Assembly: GCA_049515135.1 (NCBI GenBank)
Contig: JBEKUJ010000010.1
Span: 65,661 to 129,660 of the forward strand
DNA length: 64,000 nucleotides
DNA from: Fen-1364 sp049515135
Lineage (GTDB): Bacteria > Spirochaetota > Spirochaetia > SZUA-6 > Fen-1364
Reading direction: 5' to 3'
A program made the translations under genes and the position numbers. The notes beneath the pieces were generated by a model. The model was not told the DNA's origin and ran no database searches. It saw only the letters and a list, made by a program, of their open reading frames with translations. Shown piece after piece: positions 16,538 to 24,713 of the stretch (positions within the stretch are counted from its first letter, which is position 1; every line of letters starts with the position of its first letter).

Positions 16538-16824
16538 GACTTCAGAACTCCATGCTGGAAGCATACTTCCCACATGACTTGAGCGCAAGTTCTCGCCGTG
16601 GACCGTGACACCGCCTCTCGCTTTGCAGTGCCAGTTGTTCGTCCCTTGGTGGCATCCGGTTTCTTGTGGAAATATCGAGCGGACGCAAGGGTTCGCCAGC
16701 GCGTGCTGGGAAGATGCCACCCGCCCGGCCGAGTCTGGGAGGCGCAATAGAAGAGCCGGTCGGTGATCTTAAGGCCGTACGCGGCCTTGGACTCTTCGAC
16801 GATCCACGATACCGGAGAATCCAT
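16534..16824 (-). CDS. Small ORF coupled to the SbcD-like gene
   Basis: 96 codons from an ATG preceded by AGGAGGAAAAGG. The stop overlaps the sbcD-like start (ATGA at 16534-16537), so it would be the first gene of that operon. The N-terminus (MDSPVSWIVEESKAAYGLK) looks protein-like; the C-terminal half is Arg/Thr/Ala-rich and less convincing. No family recognised. It could be a real leader gene or a frameshifted remnant. Confidence 0.4.
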   Translation of the reverse strand: MDSPVSWIVEESKAAYGLKITDRLFYCASQTRPGGWHLPSTRWRTLASARYFHKKPDATKGRTTGTAKREAVSRSTARTCAQVMWEVCFQHGVLKS

Positions 16825-16859
16825 AGGCCTTTTCCTCCTAGTTTTAAGAAGTTTGCTCA

Positions 16860-16960
16860 GTGGTAGCTACCACGCGCTGGGAGGGACTTATCCCCCAAGA
16901 CCACCAACTTCACGAATGTGCACCCGTGGCGGTATGCTTCAATAGTTGCAACTCGTGAAG
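16860..16960. promoter_or_regulatory. Palindromes between the sbcD-like operon and radC
   Basis: Two kinds of symmetric site lie in the 594-bp region 16538-17131. One is a perfect 14-bp palindrome GTGGTAGCTACCAC (16860-16873). The other is an inverted pair, CTTCACGAATGTGCAC (16908-16923) and GTTGCAACTCGTGAAG (16945-16960), whose halves match at most positions when one is reversed. They stand where a repressor of the minus-strand operon, and possibly of radC, would bind. I see no clear -35/-10 pair. Confidence 0.45.
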
Positions 16961-17131
16961 CTATGGTAGAATGGGTGTGGCGAACGGAATACTTATCTGA
17001 TCGGAGAAGTGGAAATGGTTTCCCTAATGGTAATTTCATTGGCTCGTGAGAGCGGTAAGATCCTCATGCTGTGTTCAAAGTTTCCAGGTCCATAGCACAG
17101 ACTGTGGGTAATGCATAAAACTGGAGAGACC

Positions 17132-17824
17132 ATGAGTCGGAGACCAATATCGAGGTGGCCGCTTGCAGAACGGCCAAGGGAGAAGCTGCTCCAAGAGGGT
17201 TCCCGAGCGCTGTCGGACTCGGAGCTGCTTGCAATCATTCTCAGATTCGGCACCAAAGGGGTGACGGCCATCGATCTGGGTCGAGAGGTCCACGGCCACT
17301 TCCACGGCTTCCGAAATATGGCCGACGCCGACTTGACCGAGTGGCGACAGATCAAAGGCCTCGGTGCTGCAAAGACCGCCTCACTCATCGCCACCCTAGA
17401 AATTGCTCGCCGCTTCTGGGCGGAGCCGTCAGCTCCAAGGGCGCCCATCAAGTCCGCATCCCAGGTCGTGGACTTGTTCAGACCTTACCTCCGCGATCTC
17501 AAGCACGAGGTCTTCGACATTCTCTTGCTCAACGGCAAGCGCAGGTCTCTGGGCAGTGTCCGCATGGACGACGGCACGGTAACCGAAACCAGCACCTACG
17601 CCCGTGAGATAATGTCTGTGGCACTCCAGCGGCGTGCGGCCAGTATCGTTCTGATCCACAATCACCCGTCTGGCGATCCCGCTCCCAGCTCCGCAGACCG
17701 TGATCTGACACGGCGGGCCGTCTTCGCAGGAAAGGTCATGGACATCAAAGTGCAGGACCATGTGATCATCGGAGATGCCACCTACTTCAGCTTTGTAGAA
17801 AAAAGGCATGATCGCGGAGCTTGA
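17132..17824 (+). CDS. radC: RadC family JAB/MPN-domain protein
   Basis: About 230 aa from ATG 17132 (GGAGAG just upstream; an ATG 21 nt earlier is also possible). An N-terminal HhH-like region (REKLLQEGSRALSDSELLAIIL, IKGLGAAKTASLIA) is followed by the MPN+ metal site VLIHNHPSGDPAPSSAD (H-x-H...S...D). RadC proteins are frequent on ICEs, phages and in defence islands; their biochemical role is unsettled despite the DNA-repair name. It ends 38 bp before the DptF-like ATPase and is probably the first gene of that operon. Confidence 0.88.
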   Translation: MSRRPISRWPLAERPREKLLQEGSRALSDSELLAIILRFGTKGVTAIDLGREVHGHFHGFRNMADADLTEWRQIKGLGAAKTASLIATLEIARRFWAEPSAPRAPIKSASQVVDLFRPYLRDLKHEVFDILLLNGKRRSLGSVRMDDGTVTETSTYAREIMSVALQRRAASIVLIHNHPSGDPAPSSADRDLTRRAVFAGKVMDIKVQDHVIIGDATYFSFVEKRHDRGA

Positions 17825-17862
17825 ACATCAATGGGATACAATCGCCCGGAAGGGGAACTGAG

Positions 17863-19632
17863 ATGACTGTAAATCCCTGCGTTGACAAGTTTTTGACTAT
17901 CTATAGTCAGAGCGAACGTAGCACTAGCGGCACCCGCGGCTATGATCCGGAGACATACGTCGATACCAAACTGGACCGGAAGCTTATTCCACTCATTTTT
18001 GACCCCAAGACGAAACTAGTGATCCTCACCGGCAACGCAGGCGACGGCAAGACGGCCTTCATCCAGCACGTTGAGAAAACGGCCGTGGACCAGAAGGCCA
18101 AGGTCTTGAAGCGCACGGACAACGGTTGCACATTCACTTTGAACGATGTGACCTACCAGACTCTCTACGACGGTAGCCAAGACTTTGAAGGTGCCGCCAA
18201 CGATGCAGTCCTGTCCGGTTTTTTCCACGAGATCGAAGGCGAGAAGGTTCCCGAAGGCAGACTTACGAAAGTCATTGCTATCAACGAAGGCAAGCTCCGT
18301 GACTTCATCCTGAACAAACCACAGTACCGATGGCTCGGCAAGCAGGTCCACCACTACCTCGACTATGAAGGATTTAGGCCGCATGAATCACTGGTGTTCG
18401 TTAATCTCAACATGCGATCCGTGGTGGACAGCGCAGAGGATGGCACAAGCATCTTCGATCGCCTCCTCGACAAATTCCTTCAGCCCTTTTTCTGGGAACC
18501 CTGCGCCACGGCAGCTTGCGAGGACTCCGATACATGCCCGCACCGCTACAACGTTGGCAACCTGAGCGACGCCCAGCGCGGCCCCGAAATCCGCCGGCGC
18601 CTGAGGCACCTGCTCCTGGCGGTTCACTTCCGCAAGACCCGTCACATCACCATGCGCGATCTGCGCTCGATTCTCTCCCTCGTGCTGTTCGGGAAGTCCC
18701 CATGTAAGCAGATACACGAGAACCTCCGCGCCGGCGCTCAGATGATCCTGGACTTCTACTACAACTCTGCATTCAACGGAGGAGAAAAGGACCGCATAGC
18801 CCAACTGCTATCCGATTTGGACGTCGCGCGCGTGTGCAATCCTAAGCTGGACAACTTCATCCACTTCCACGCGCCCGACAGCCCGGAAGTCACGGACCTT
18901 TTTCTTCCTAGCGACACGGTACTTAATGCTGACATGCCACACCTAAAGATGCTCTACCAGAATCGTTCCGAAGGTACTCAAGACAATGATCCCACACGTC
19001 GAGAAAATGCGCGTCTTTTCCATGCGGCCATGCGCCGCAAGCTCTTTTTCGAAGGTGACGAAGCCAAGATGAAGGCAGCCGGTCTCCCGATATGGAAGAA
19101 TCTCCTACCGTACCGCGAGTTCGATCGCTTTCTTCAGGTCATCCAGGCGAAAACCGATTCAGGTAGCGCCCTCCGCGATGAAATCACGCTCGCGATCAGC
19201 AAGTCCGAGCGTATCTATAACGAAACCGTCGGTCGAGAGCACCTCTGCGTGCGGTCGACCGCTGCCAAACGCAACCAAGCCAAGTCTTTCTACGGTTTTC
19301 CGGCGTCAGACTTCGAGGTGGTTGTTAAGGATGCCAAAGCCCAAGCCGAGCTCTTCGAACTGATGCCGAATTGCATATACTACCGTCACAAGGACCAGGG
19401 TGCGGAACTTGAGATTTCCCTCGACCTATTCGAGGTTCTTTGTCGAATACGTGACGGCTATGTTCCAACAGCTAGCGAGATTCGCACCTTCTTTCTAAAT
19501 CTGGAAATGTTCAAACGTCGAGTCACCACGAAGCGATCAGACAGAATCTTTCTGACCGAAGACGACACCAACCTATTCGAAATAAAAAGCGACCCTTCAG
19601 CAAAACTAGTCATGTCGAAAATGGGAGGATGA
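17863..19632 (+). CDS. dptF: DptF-like P-loop ATPase of a restriction module
   Basis: 589-aa protein. Walker A is VILTGNAGDGKTAF (GNAGDGKT at 57-64) and a strand VIAINEGKLRDF follows. A cysteine cluster PCATAACEDSDTCPHRYNVG has C214, C219 and C225. This combination (GxxGDGKs, AINEG, then C...C...CPxxxN) is what I know from DptF/DndF, the ATPase of phosphorothioation-dependent restriction. The ATG at 17863 has GGGGA upstream; a TTG at 17821 would overlap radC. It is 4 bp from the next gene. Canonical DptF works with DptG and DptH, and a DptH-like protein is encoded four genes downstream. Confidence 0.72.
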   Translation: MTVNPCVDKFLTIYSQSERSTSGTRGYDPETYVDTKLDRKLIPLIFDPKTKLVILTGNAGDGKTAFIQHVEKTAVDQKAKVLKRTDNGCTFTLNDVTYQTLYDGSQDFEGAANDAVLSGFFHEIEGEKVPEGRLTKVIAINEGKLRDFILNKPQYRWLGKQVHHYLDYEGFRPHESLVFVNLNMRSVVDSAEDGTSIFDRLLDKFLQPFFWEPCATAACEDSDTCPHRYNVGNLSDAQRGPEIRRRLRHLLLAVHFRKTRHITMRDLRSILSLVLFGKSPCKQIHENLRAGAQMILDFYYNSAFNGGEKDRIAQLLSDLDVARVCNPKLDNFIHFHAPDSPEVTDLFLPSDTVLNADMPHLKMLYQNRSEGTQDNDPTRRENARLFHAAMRRKLFFEGDEAKMKAAGLPIWKNLLPYREFDRFLQVIQAKTDSGSALRDEITLAISKSERIYNETVGREHLCVRSTAAKRNQAKSFYGFPASDFEVVVKDAKAQAELFELMPNCIYYRHKDQGAELEISLDLFEVLCRIRDGYVPTASEIRTFFLNLEMFKRRVTTKRSDRIFLTEDDTNLFEIKSDPSAKLVMSKMGG

Positions 19633-19636
19633 CAGA

Positions 19637-21265
19637 ATGCCTCTCGACAAGAAACACAAAGCTTTCCGTTTTCCGAAGGTCATGCCAATTGACGCGAATA
19701 ACGTTATCTTCGAGCAAGCGTTTGCTCGTCTTCTGGTGCTGGCCCGCACAAAGGGTCTGCCCATCACCAGCACGACCAAAGCCACGCTTCATCCCGAAGA
19801 CCTAGTTGATATCATCACCCAGGACGATGAGCATTTCCAGGGGATAAAAGACGACCCGCAACGCAAGCGCCTATTGGAGCAGTGGCTCGCTAGCGACTTC
19901 ACCACCTGCGTGAAGGAAGGTCGCGGCCGAGCCGGCGAAGCCCGCATCGCCAGCATGAAGCCCATCCACATGAGCACGATCAAACTCCTTGACCCGCGCA
20001 TCCGCAGCCAGGACCGCGACGTGAGCGTTTTTCTCTATAACATCTTTCGTGACTCTGGACTGCTCGACACGGAATCGCTCATGCCATTCCTTACGCAGGG
20101 GACCATCGATTTCGGTGAACACGACCTGAAGATCTACGAGGCCGAGGCAAAGAAGCTTGATATCGAAGCCCTTTTCCTTCTTCGTCTTCTAGAGAATTTC
20201 AAGGTTGACCTGGCAGACCGTCGGAAGAAAGTGGTCACCCATGACTTCCTCTGCCTGGCTCAAAAGCAACTAATCGTGAATGACACAGCTAGGCTGCTCG
20301 TATATAAGGATAGTATTCCTCGACGTGAGTTGATCCAGTATCTGATGATGCTTCTTTCCTTCCACACCGCCCTCTATTGCATCAAGTCATTTGCGATGGT
20401 AAACGGCATCGTGGATACCAAGAAACTGCGGTGTTCACGCTGCAAAGGAATGCGGTCAGACGATGACATTAACTCCCTTTCACAATGCGATTACCACCCC
20501 GACATTTTCGTGGACCTCACGAACGGCCAGAGCGAGACTTGCGATCGTCTTGCCAAGGAGAATGTCGCCCGACACTACGCTACCATGTATCGATACTTTC
20601 GCTCACACTACAAGTTGGCGAAGCTCGATGAGTTCGCGAGGACTTTTCCCGGATATGCTGGCACGCTTGATGAACTAGTAAAATTCATGGGGCATAAGGA
20701 TGTGGACGCCTTCTTTCGAGTGAAACTCAGTGACGTGACAAAGGTGGAAGATGGGGAAGAGCAAGATCCAGAAATTCGAGCCGTTGTGGATCTCAAACTC
20801 CCTCCCTTCGATGCGTACGTGGAGATCCTCACCCAGAAGACTTTCAAGTCTCGCATTAAAAATCACAGGAAGCTCATGGCATCACTATGCGGCCTGAACC
20901 GAGACGACGGTTTCCTCCACGGTGGCCGGGGCCAGAAACGCAAATATGTTCTTGGCAGCCAACTACTCGAACTTCTCGTCCAGCTCGCCGTGGTGGACGC
21001 GCGTAGTCGTCATGGCCATATAGGGTTTTATACGAAGCCAATCACGATTACGGAGTTCGTCAAGTGGCTTTGGAACCGGTACGGCATTTTGATAGACAAC
21101 AGCAGGAATTCCGGCGATAACCCAGAAGTCGGCCGGGCTCTGGAAGCTAACTACTCGGCACTAAAGGACCGCCTGCGCCAACTGGGCTTCTTTACCGACT
21201 TGTCCGATGCTTCCATCTCGCAAGTTATACGGCCCCGTTTCCCGATCAACTCGAAAGCGGAATGA
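19637..21265 (+). CDS. Unknown protein in the DptG position, with Cys motif
   Basis: 542-aa soluble protein, GGGAGG 8 nt before its ATG. It is helical with a hydrophobic stretch at about 235-262 (ELIQYLMMLLSFHTALYCIKSF) and a possible zinc site, KLRCSRCKGM...SQCDYHPD, at about 273-295. The C-terminal half contains HGGRGQKRKYVLGSQLLELLVQLAVVD, resembling a winged-helix segment. I do not recognise a domain with certainty. Its place between the DptF-like ATPase and the methylase, ahead of a DptH-like gene, makes it the functional counterpart of DptG by inference. It is longer than the DptG proteins I know. Confidence 0.6.
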   Translation: MPLDKKHKAFRFPKVMPIDANNVIFEQAFARLLVLARTKGLPITSTTKATLHPEDLVDIITQDDEHFQGIKDDPQRKRLLEQWLASDFTTCVKEGRGRAGEARIASMKPIHMSTIKLLDPRIRSQDRDVSVFLYNIFRDSGLLDTESLMPFLTQGTIDFGEHDLKIYEAEAKKLDIEALFLLRLLENFKVDLADRRKKVVTHDFLCLAQKQLIVNDTARLLVYKDSIPRRELIQYLMMLLSFHTALYCIKSFAMVNGIVDTKKLRCSRCKGMRSDDDINSLSQCDYHPDIFVDLTNGQSETCDRLAKENVARHYATMYRYFRSHYKLAKLDEFARTFPGYAGTLDELVKFMGHKDVDAFFRVKLSDVTKVEDGEEQDPEIRAVVDLKLPPFDAYVEILTQKTFKSRIKNHRKLMASLCGLNRDDGFLHGGRGQKRKYVLGSQLLELLVQLAVVDARSRHGHIGFYTKPITITEFVKWLWNRYGILIDNSRNSGDNPEVGRALEANYSALKDRLRQLGFFTDLSDASISQVIRPRFPINSKAE

Positions 21266-21279
21266 AAGGACTCTGAACC

Positions 21280-23271
21280 ATGGCCAAAGCCAAAATGGGA
21301 CAACCAGAAGTTCCTGAGGACAAAATCGTTGACTTTATAGACGGCAAGCTCCGCACTGACTCAGAGACTGAACAGATCCGGCAGGATTTCGAACGCACTC
21401 TGATCGAGGAATACCGCTACGAACGCACGGACATCGGCGTGGATGTCCGCCTCAAAGTGCAGGACGGCTCACGGGTCGCCCAGAAGAAGGCCTTCCTGAC
21501 TGTTTTTCATTCTGACGGAACGGAAAAGGACCAAAACTCCGCCTATATCATAATCCAAGTAGCAAAGCCGGGCACCCAGCCGAGCGACCCCAAGATAGGC
21601 ACCAACGAACTCGAACGCATGATTGTTGCATGCCCCAACGCTCGCTTTGGGTGCTGGACCAACGGCACCGAGACGGTGTATTTCCAGAAGAAGAAACAGA
21701 AGTTCGACACCGAAATCTTCCCGGTCAACGACTTCCCGCGAAAGGCTGAAGACGAGTCTTCAATTTTCACGATTGACCGTTCACGTCTCCGCGTTGCCAC
21801 CGGCAATAACCTCCTTGCCGCCTTCAAGCGCTGTCATGACTTCATCCACGCAAACCAGGGCGGCTCCAAGGAGCAGATTTTCTGGGAATTCCTTAAAATC
21901 CTGTTCGCTAAGATAGAGGATGAGCAGGACGAAGGCCGCCCCCGGTTCGCTATCCGCGACGCCGACGAACGCAATACCCGTGCCGGCCAGCAGGAGGTCA
22001 AGGATCGCGTGGAAGTCCTGTATCGGAACGTCAAGATCAGCAAGGAGTACAAGGGCCTCTTCGAGGATGCCGTTGAGGGCATACGATTCAACGCCGATGT
22101 TGTGGCCTACATCGTTGCCCAGCTTGAGAAGTACGACTTCCTGCGGTCGTCGGTGGACGTAAAGGGCATGGCCTACGAAACAATCGTGGGCCCCACACTC
22201 GAAGGTGTGAAAGGCGAGTTCTTCACCCCCCGAAACGTGGTAAAGATGACGGTCAAAATGCTCGACCCCAACCCGGGCGACCGAATCCTCGATCCGGCAT
22301 GCGGTACAGGCGGGTTTATCGTAGTTGCGTTCAATTACATCTCCGAGAAGATTCGACAGACCGCACGCAGGACTTGGAAAAGACCCGCGGCGCCGACTGC
22401 TGCCGATGAAAAGGAGCTTTTCCGAAAGATTCATGAGGCCGGCACGACGATCTTCGGCCTAGATTTCAACGCCAACCTCGTCAAGACCGCTCAAATGAAC
22501 ATGGTGATGAACAATGATGGCCGAGGTGGTCTTTTTTGCGTCAACTCGCTCACGAAACCATCGGCCTGGCCCAAAGCAGTGCAACAAGTCTTCGAAATTG
22601 GATCAATGGACTTGGTTATGACGAACCCCCCTTTCGGCACCAAAATCAAAATCGAGGGGCAAGAAATCCTCGATCAATACGACCTAGCGCATATCTGGCG
22701 TAAGGAAGGCGGCAAATGGGTGATGGACGGCGCTCTTCGCAATGCGATGCCGCCGGAGATTCTTTTCATTGAGCGCTGCGTCCAGTTCCTGAAACCCGGC
22801 AAAGGCAAACTCGGCATAGTCCTGCCGGATGGAGTGCTCGGGAATCCCGACAATGAGTATATCCGCTACTGGATCATGGCCAACTGTCAGGTACTCGCCA
22901 GCGTGGACCTGCCGGTCGAGACCTTTTTGCCGCGGACGGGCACCCAGACTAGCGTTCTGATTCTGCGCCGCAAGTCGGAACAGCAGAAACTTGCTGAAAG
23001 CCTTTCAGGGGAGGCCGGAGACTACAAAATCTTTATGGCAATGGCGAAGGCCGTCGGAAAGGACCGTCGTGGCAAAATAATCTACGTGCGCGACCCTGAA
23101 GGTCGCGAAGTTGTACGCCCGGACCTCTACGCGACTTATCGTGATTCAACGCTTCTCGATTACTATCCGGCCGTAGAGCCGTCGGGGCGCATAGTGAGCG
23201 ACGATCTCCCGGCGATTGCTGCTCATTACATAGAAAGGCCTTCTAGCAATGGCGACCGCGGCAAAAACTAA
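21280..23271 (+). CDS. N6-adenine DNA methyltransferase (HsdM-like) with HsdR_N-like N-terminus
   Basis: 663-aa protein. Residues about 10-160 resemble the type I restriction R-subunit N-terminal nuclease fold (IVDFIDGKLRTDSETEQIRQDFERTL, then ERTDIGVDVRL and YIIIQVAKP), but the expected E-x-K is replaced by Q-x-A-K, so it is probably not a nuclease. A helical HsdM N-terminal region and the SAM-binding domain follow, with DPACGTGGF (338-346) and catalytic NPPF (449-452). It would methylate adenine at a site chosen by the HsdS-like protein, whose gene overlaps its end by 23 bp. This is the only modification enzyme in the operon. Confidence 0.85.
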   Translation: MAKAKMGQPEVPEDKIVDFIDGKLRTDSETEQIRQDFERTLIEEYRYERTDIGVDVRLKVQDGSRVAQKKAFLTVFHSDGTEKDQNSAYIIIQVAKPGTQPSDPKIGTNELERMIVACPNARFGCWTNGTETVYFQKKKQKFDTEIFPVNDFPRKAEDESSIFTIDRSRLRVATGNNLLAAFKRCHDFIHANQGGSKEQIFWEFLKILFAKIEDEQDEGRPRFAIRDADERNTRAGQQEVKDRVEVLYRNVKISKEYKGLFEDAVEGIRFNADVVAYIVAQLEKYDFLRSSVDVKGMAYETIVGPTLEGVKGEFFTPRNVVKMTVKMLDPNPGDRILDPACGTGGFIVVAFNYISEKIRQTARRTWKRPAAPTAADEKELFRKIHEAGTTIFGLDFNANLVKTAQMNMVMNNDGRGGLFCVNSLTKPSAWPKAVQQVFEIGSMDLVMTNPPFGTKIKIEGQEILDQYDLAHIWRKEGGKWVMDGALRNAMPPEILFIERCVQFLKPGKGKLGIVLPDGVLGNPDNEYIRYWIMANCQVLASVDLPVETFLPRTGTQTSVLILRRKSEQQKLAESLSGEAGDYKIFMAMAKAVGKDRRGKIIYVRDPEGREVVRPDLYATYRDSTLLDYYPAVEPSGRIVSDDLPAIAAHYIERPSSNGDRGKN

Positions 23272-24712
23272 ACTGATCGACCTTTTCAACCCGAAGCATG
23301 ACACCGTGCCCTCCACGCTGGTGTGGGCTAACGCTTGGCGTCTTGATGCCTCGGCGTTTCTACCCGAAGACAATAGTGTGTCTATTTCCGTTGCTAAGAG
23401 TTCGGGCAAAGCGCTGTCCGACATCGCAGAAGTATTCACCGTATACATCCAGACACCAATTCTGCAATATGTCGCTCCATTCGCCCACTCACTGCCATAT
23501 CTCACCACGTCTGAGTTAGGTGAGTATCAGTGTGGTGAGTCCTCCCATGTGTCCCTGTTGAGCGACCCCCGTCTCATAGAGTGGCGGATAAAACGGAACA
23601 CCGTAGTCCTTTCCCGCTCCGGGCGCGTGGGAGAAGCATATTGGGTTGATAAGAAGCTGGCCGATGCACTCGTGGGTGATTCGTTTCGAATCGTTCCACG
23701 GAATAAGGAAGATGCTTTCTTCCTTTATGCGCTCCTCGCTTCTCCTTATGCTCGCAACTACGTCAGCGGCATTACGTATGGTTCGGTTGTCAATCACGCA
23801 AGCGTTGAGCAAGTGCGCTCTCTGCCTGTTCCTGACATTTCAGTTCATAACCGAGCTCAGATCAGCGACCTGGTGAGAAAAGCTGTCTTAGCACGAGAAT
23901 CCGCCTACGATCTACTTCAGGCGGCCGATGAGGCAATGCTTCGGGCAAACGCATTGGGTGTTCTTGGATCCCTGAAACTTGTGACCTTCGATCCACTTGG
24001 TCAACCGGCATGCTTTCCCGTGGATGCGAAGAAGGTCCAGGAGGCTAACGGCGATGGTTCGGAACTCCGTCTCGACGCTCATTTTTACAATCCAACTGCA
24101 CAACAAGCTCTCGTCGACATCAGGAATTGCGGGAGCGAGGTGAAGACCGTCGCTGACGTCACGGAACGGGCCTTTTTCTGCAACCGCTTCACAAGAACTT
24201 TTGTAGATAAGGAACACGGTATCCCATATCTGGCTGGGAAGAACATAGTTCAGGTGCGCCCAACCGATATTGCCTATCTTTCGAGATCGCAAACAATCGA
24301 TCTTGACCAGTATCGCCTACGAAAAGGATGGATACTGATGACGTGTTCCGGAACCATTGCGCGCACCTGCCTAGTGTGGAAGAACTTCGAGGAGTTCGTT
24401 GGAACTCACGATCTCATCAGGATCGTTCCAAATGCATCTAGAATGGATGGCGGGTATCTCTATTCATTTCTTTCTTCAGACTACGGGACGGCCCAAGTCT
24501 TACGATACCGTCATGGTTCTGTAATCGATCATGTGACACCTGAACAGGTTCAGCGCGTACTAGTACCGTGCCCGCCTCCGAAGCAGCAAACGGCGATTGG
24601 AGACAAGGTCCGCGAGGCTTATGAGAATCGGGCAGAAGCTATCCGCCTTGAAGACGAGGCGCAAGCAATCTTGATAAAGTTTACCAAGGCTCCAAGGACC
24701 AGGGGGGAATAA
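23249..24712 (+). CDS. HsdS-like DNA specificity subunit
   Basis: 487-aa type I restriction-modification specificity protein with two target recognition domains of similar build. The first holds GRVGEAYWV...LYALLASPYARNYV and ends SVVNHASVEQVRSLPVPD. The second holds FFCNRFTRTF, IPYLAGKNIVQV and CSGTIARTCLVW, and ends GSVIDHVTPEQVQRVLVPCPP. Helical linkers (RAQISDLVRKAVLARESAYDLL and the C-terminal helix) separate them. This tandem layout predicts recognition of a bipartite asymmetric site. It overlaps the methylase gene and lies 1 bp before the DptH-like gene. Confidence 0.85.
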   Translation: MATAAKTKLIDLFNPKHDTVPSTLVWANAWRLDASAFLPEDNSVSISVAKSSGKALSDIAEVFTVYIQTPILQYVAPFAHSLPYLTTSELGEYQCGESSHVSLLSDPRLIEWRIKRNTVVLSRSGRVGEAYWVDKKLADALVGDSFRIVPRNKEDAFFLYALLASPYARNYVSGITYGSVVNHASVEQVRSLPVPDISVHNRAQISDLVRKAVLARESAYDLLQAADEAMLRANALGVLGSLKLVTFDPLGQPACFPVDAKKVQEANGDGSELRLDAHFYNPTAQQALVDIRNCGSEVKTVADVTERAFFCNRFTRTFVDKEHGIPYLAGKNIVQVRPTDIAYLSRSQTIDLDQYRLRKGWILMTCSGTIARTCLVWKNFEEFVGTHDLIRIVPNASRMDGGYLYSFLSSDYGTAQVLRYRHGSVIDHVTPEQVQRVLVPCPPPKQQTAIGDKVREAYENRAEAIRLEDEAQAILIKFTKAPRTRGE

Positions 24713-24713
24713 C

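Noticed and set aside
16666..17039. Short frames between the sbcD-like operon and radC on the plus strand
   Set aside because: No ribosome sites or domain signals; the region holds palindromic regulatory sites instead.
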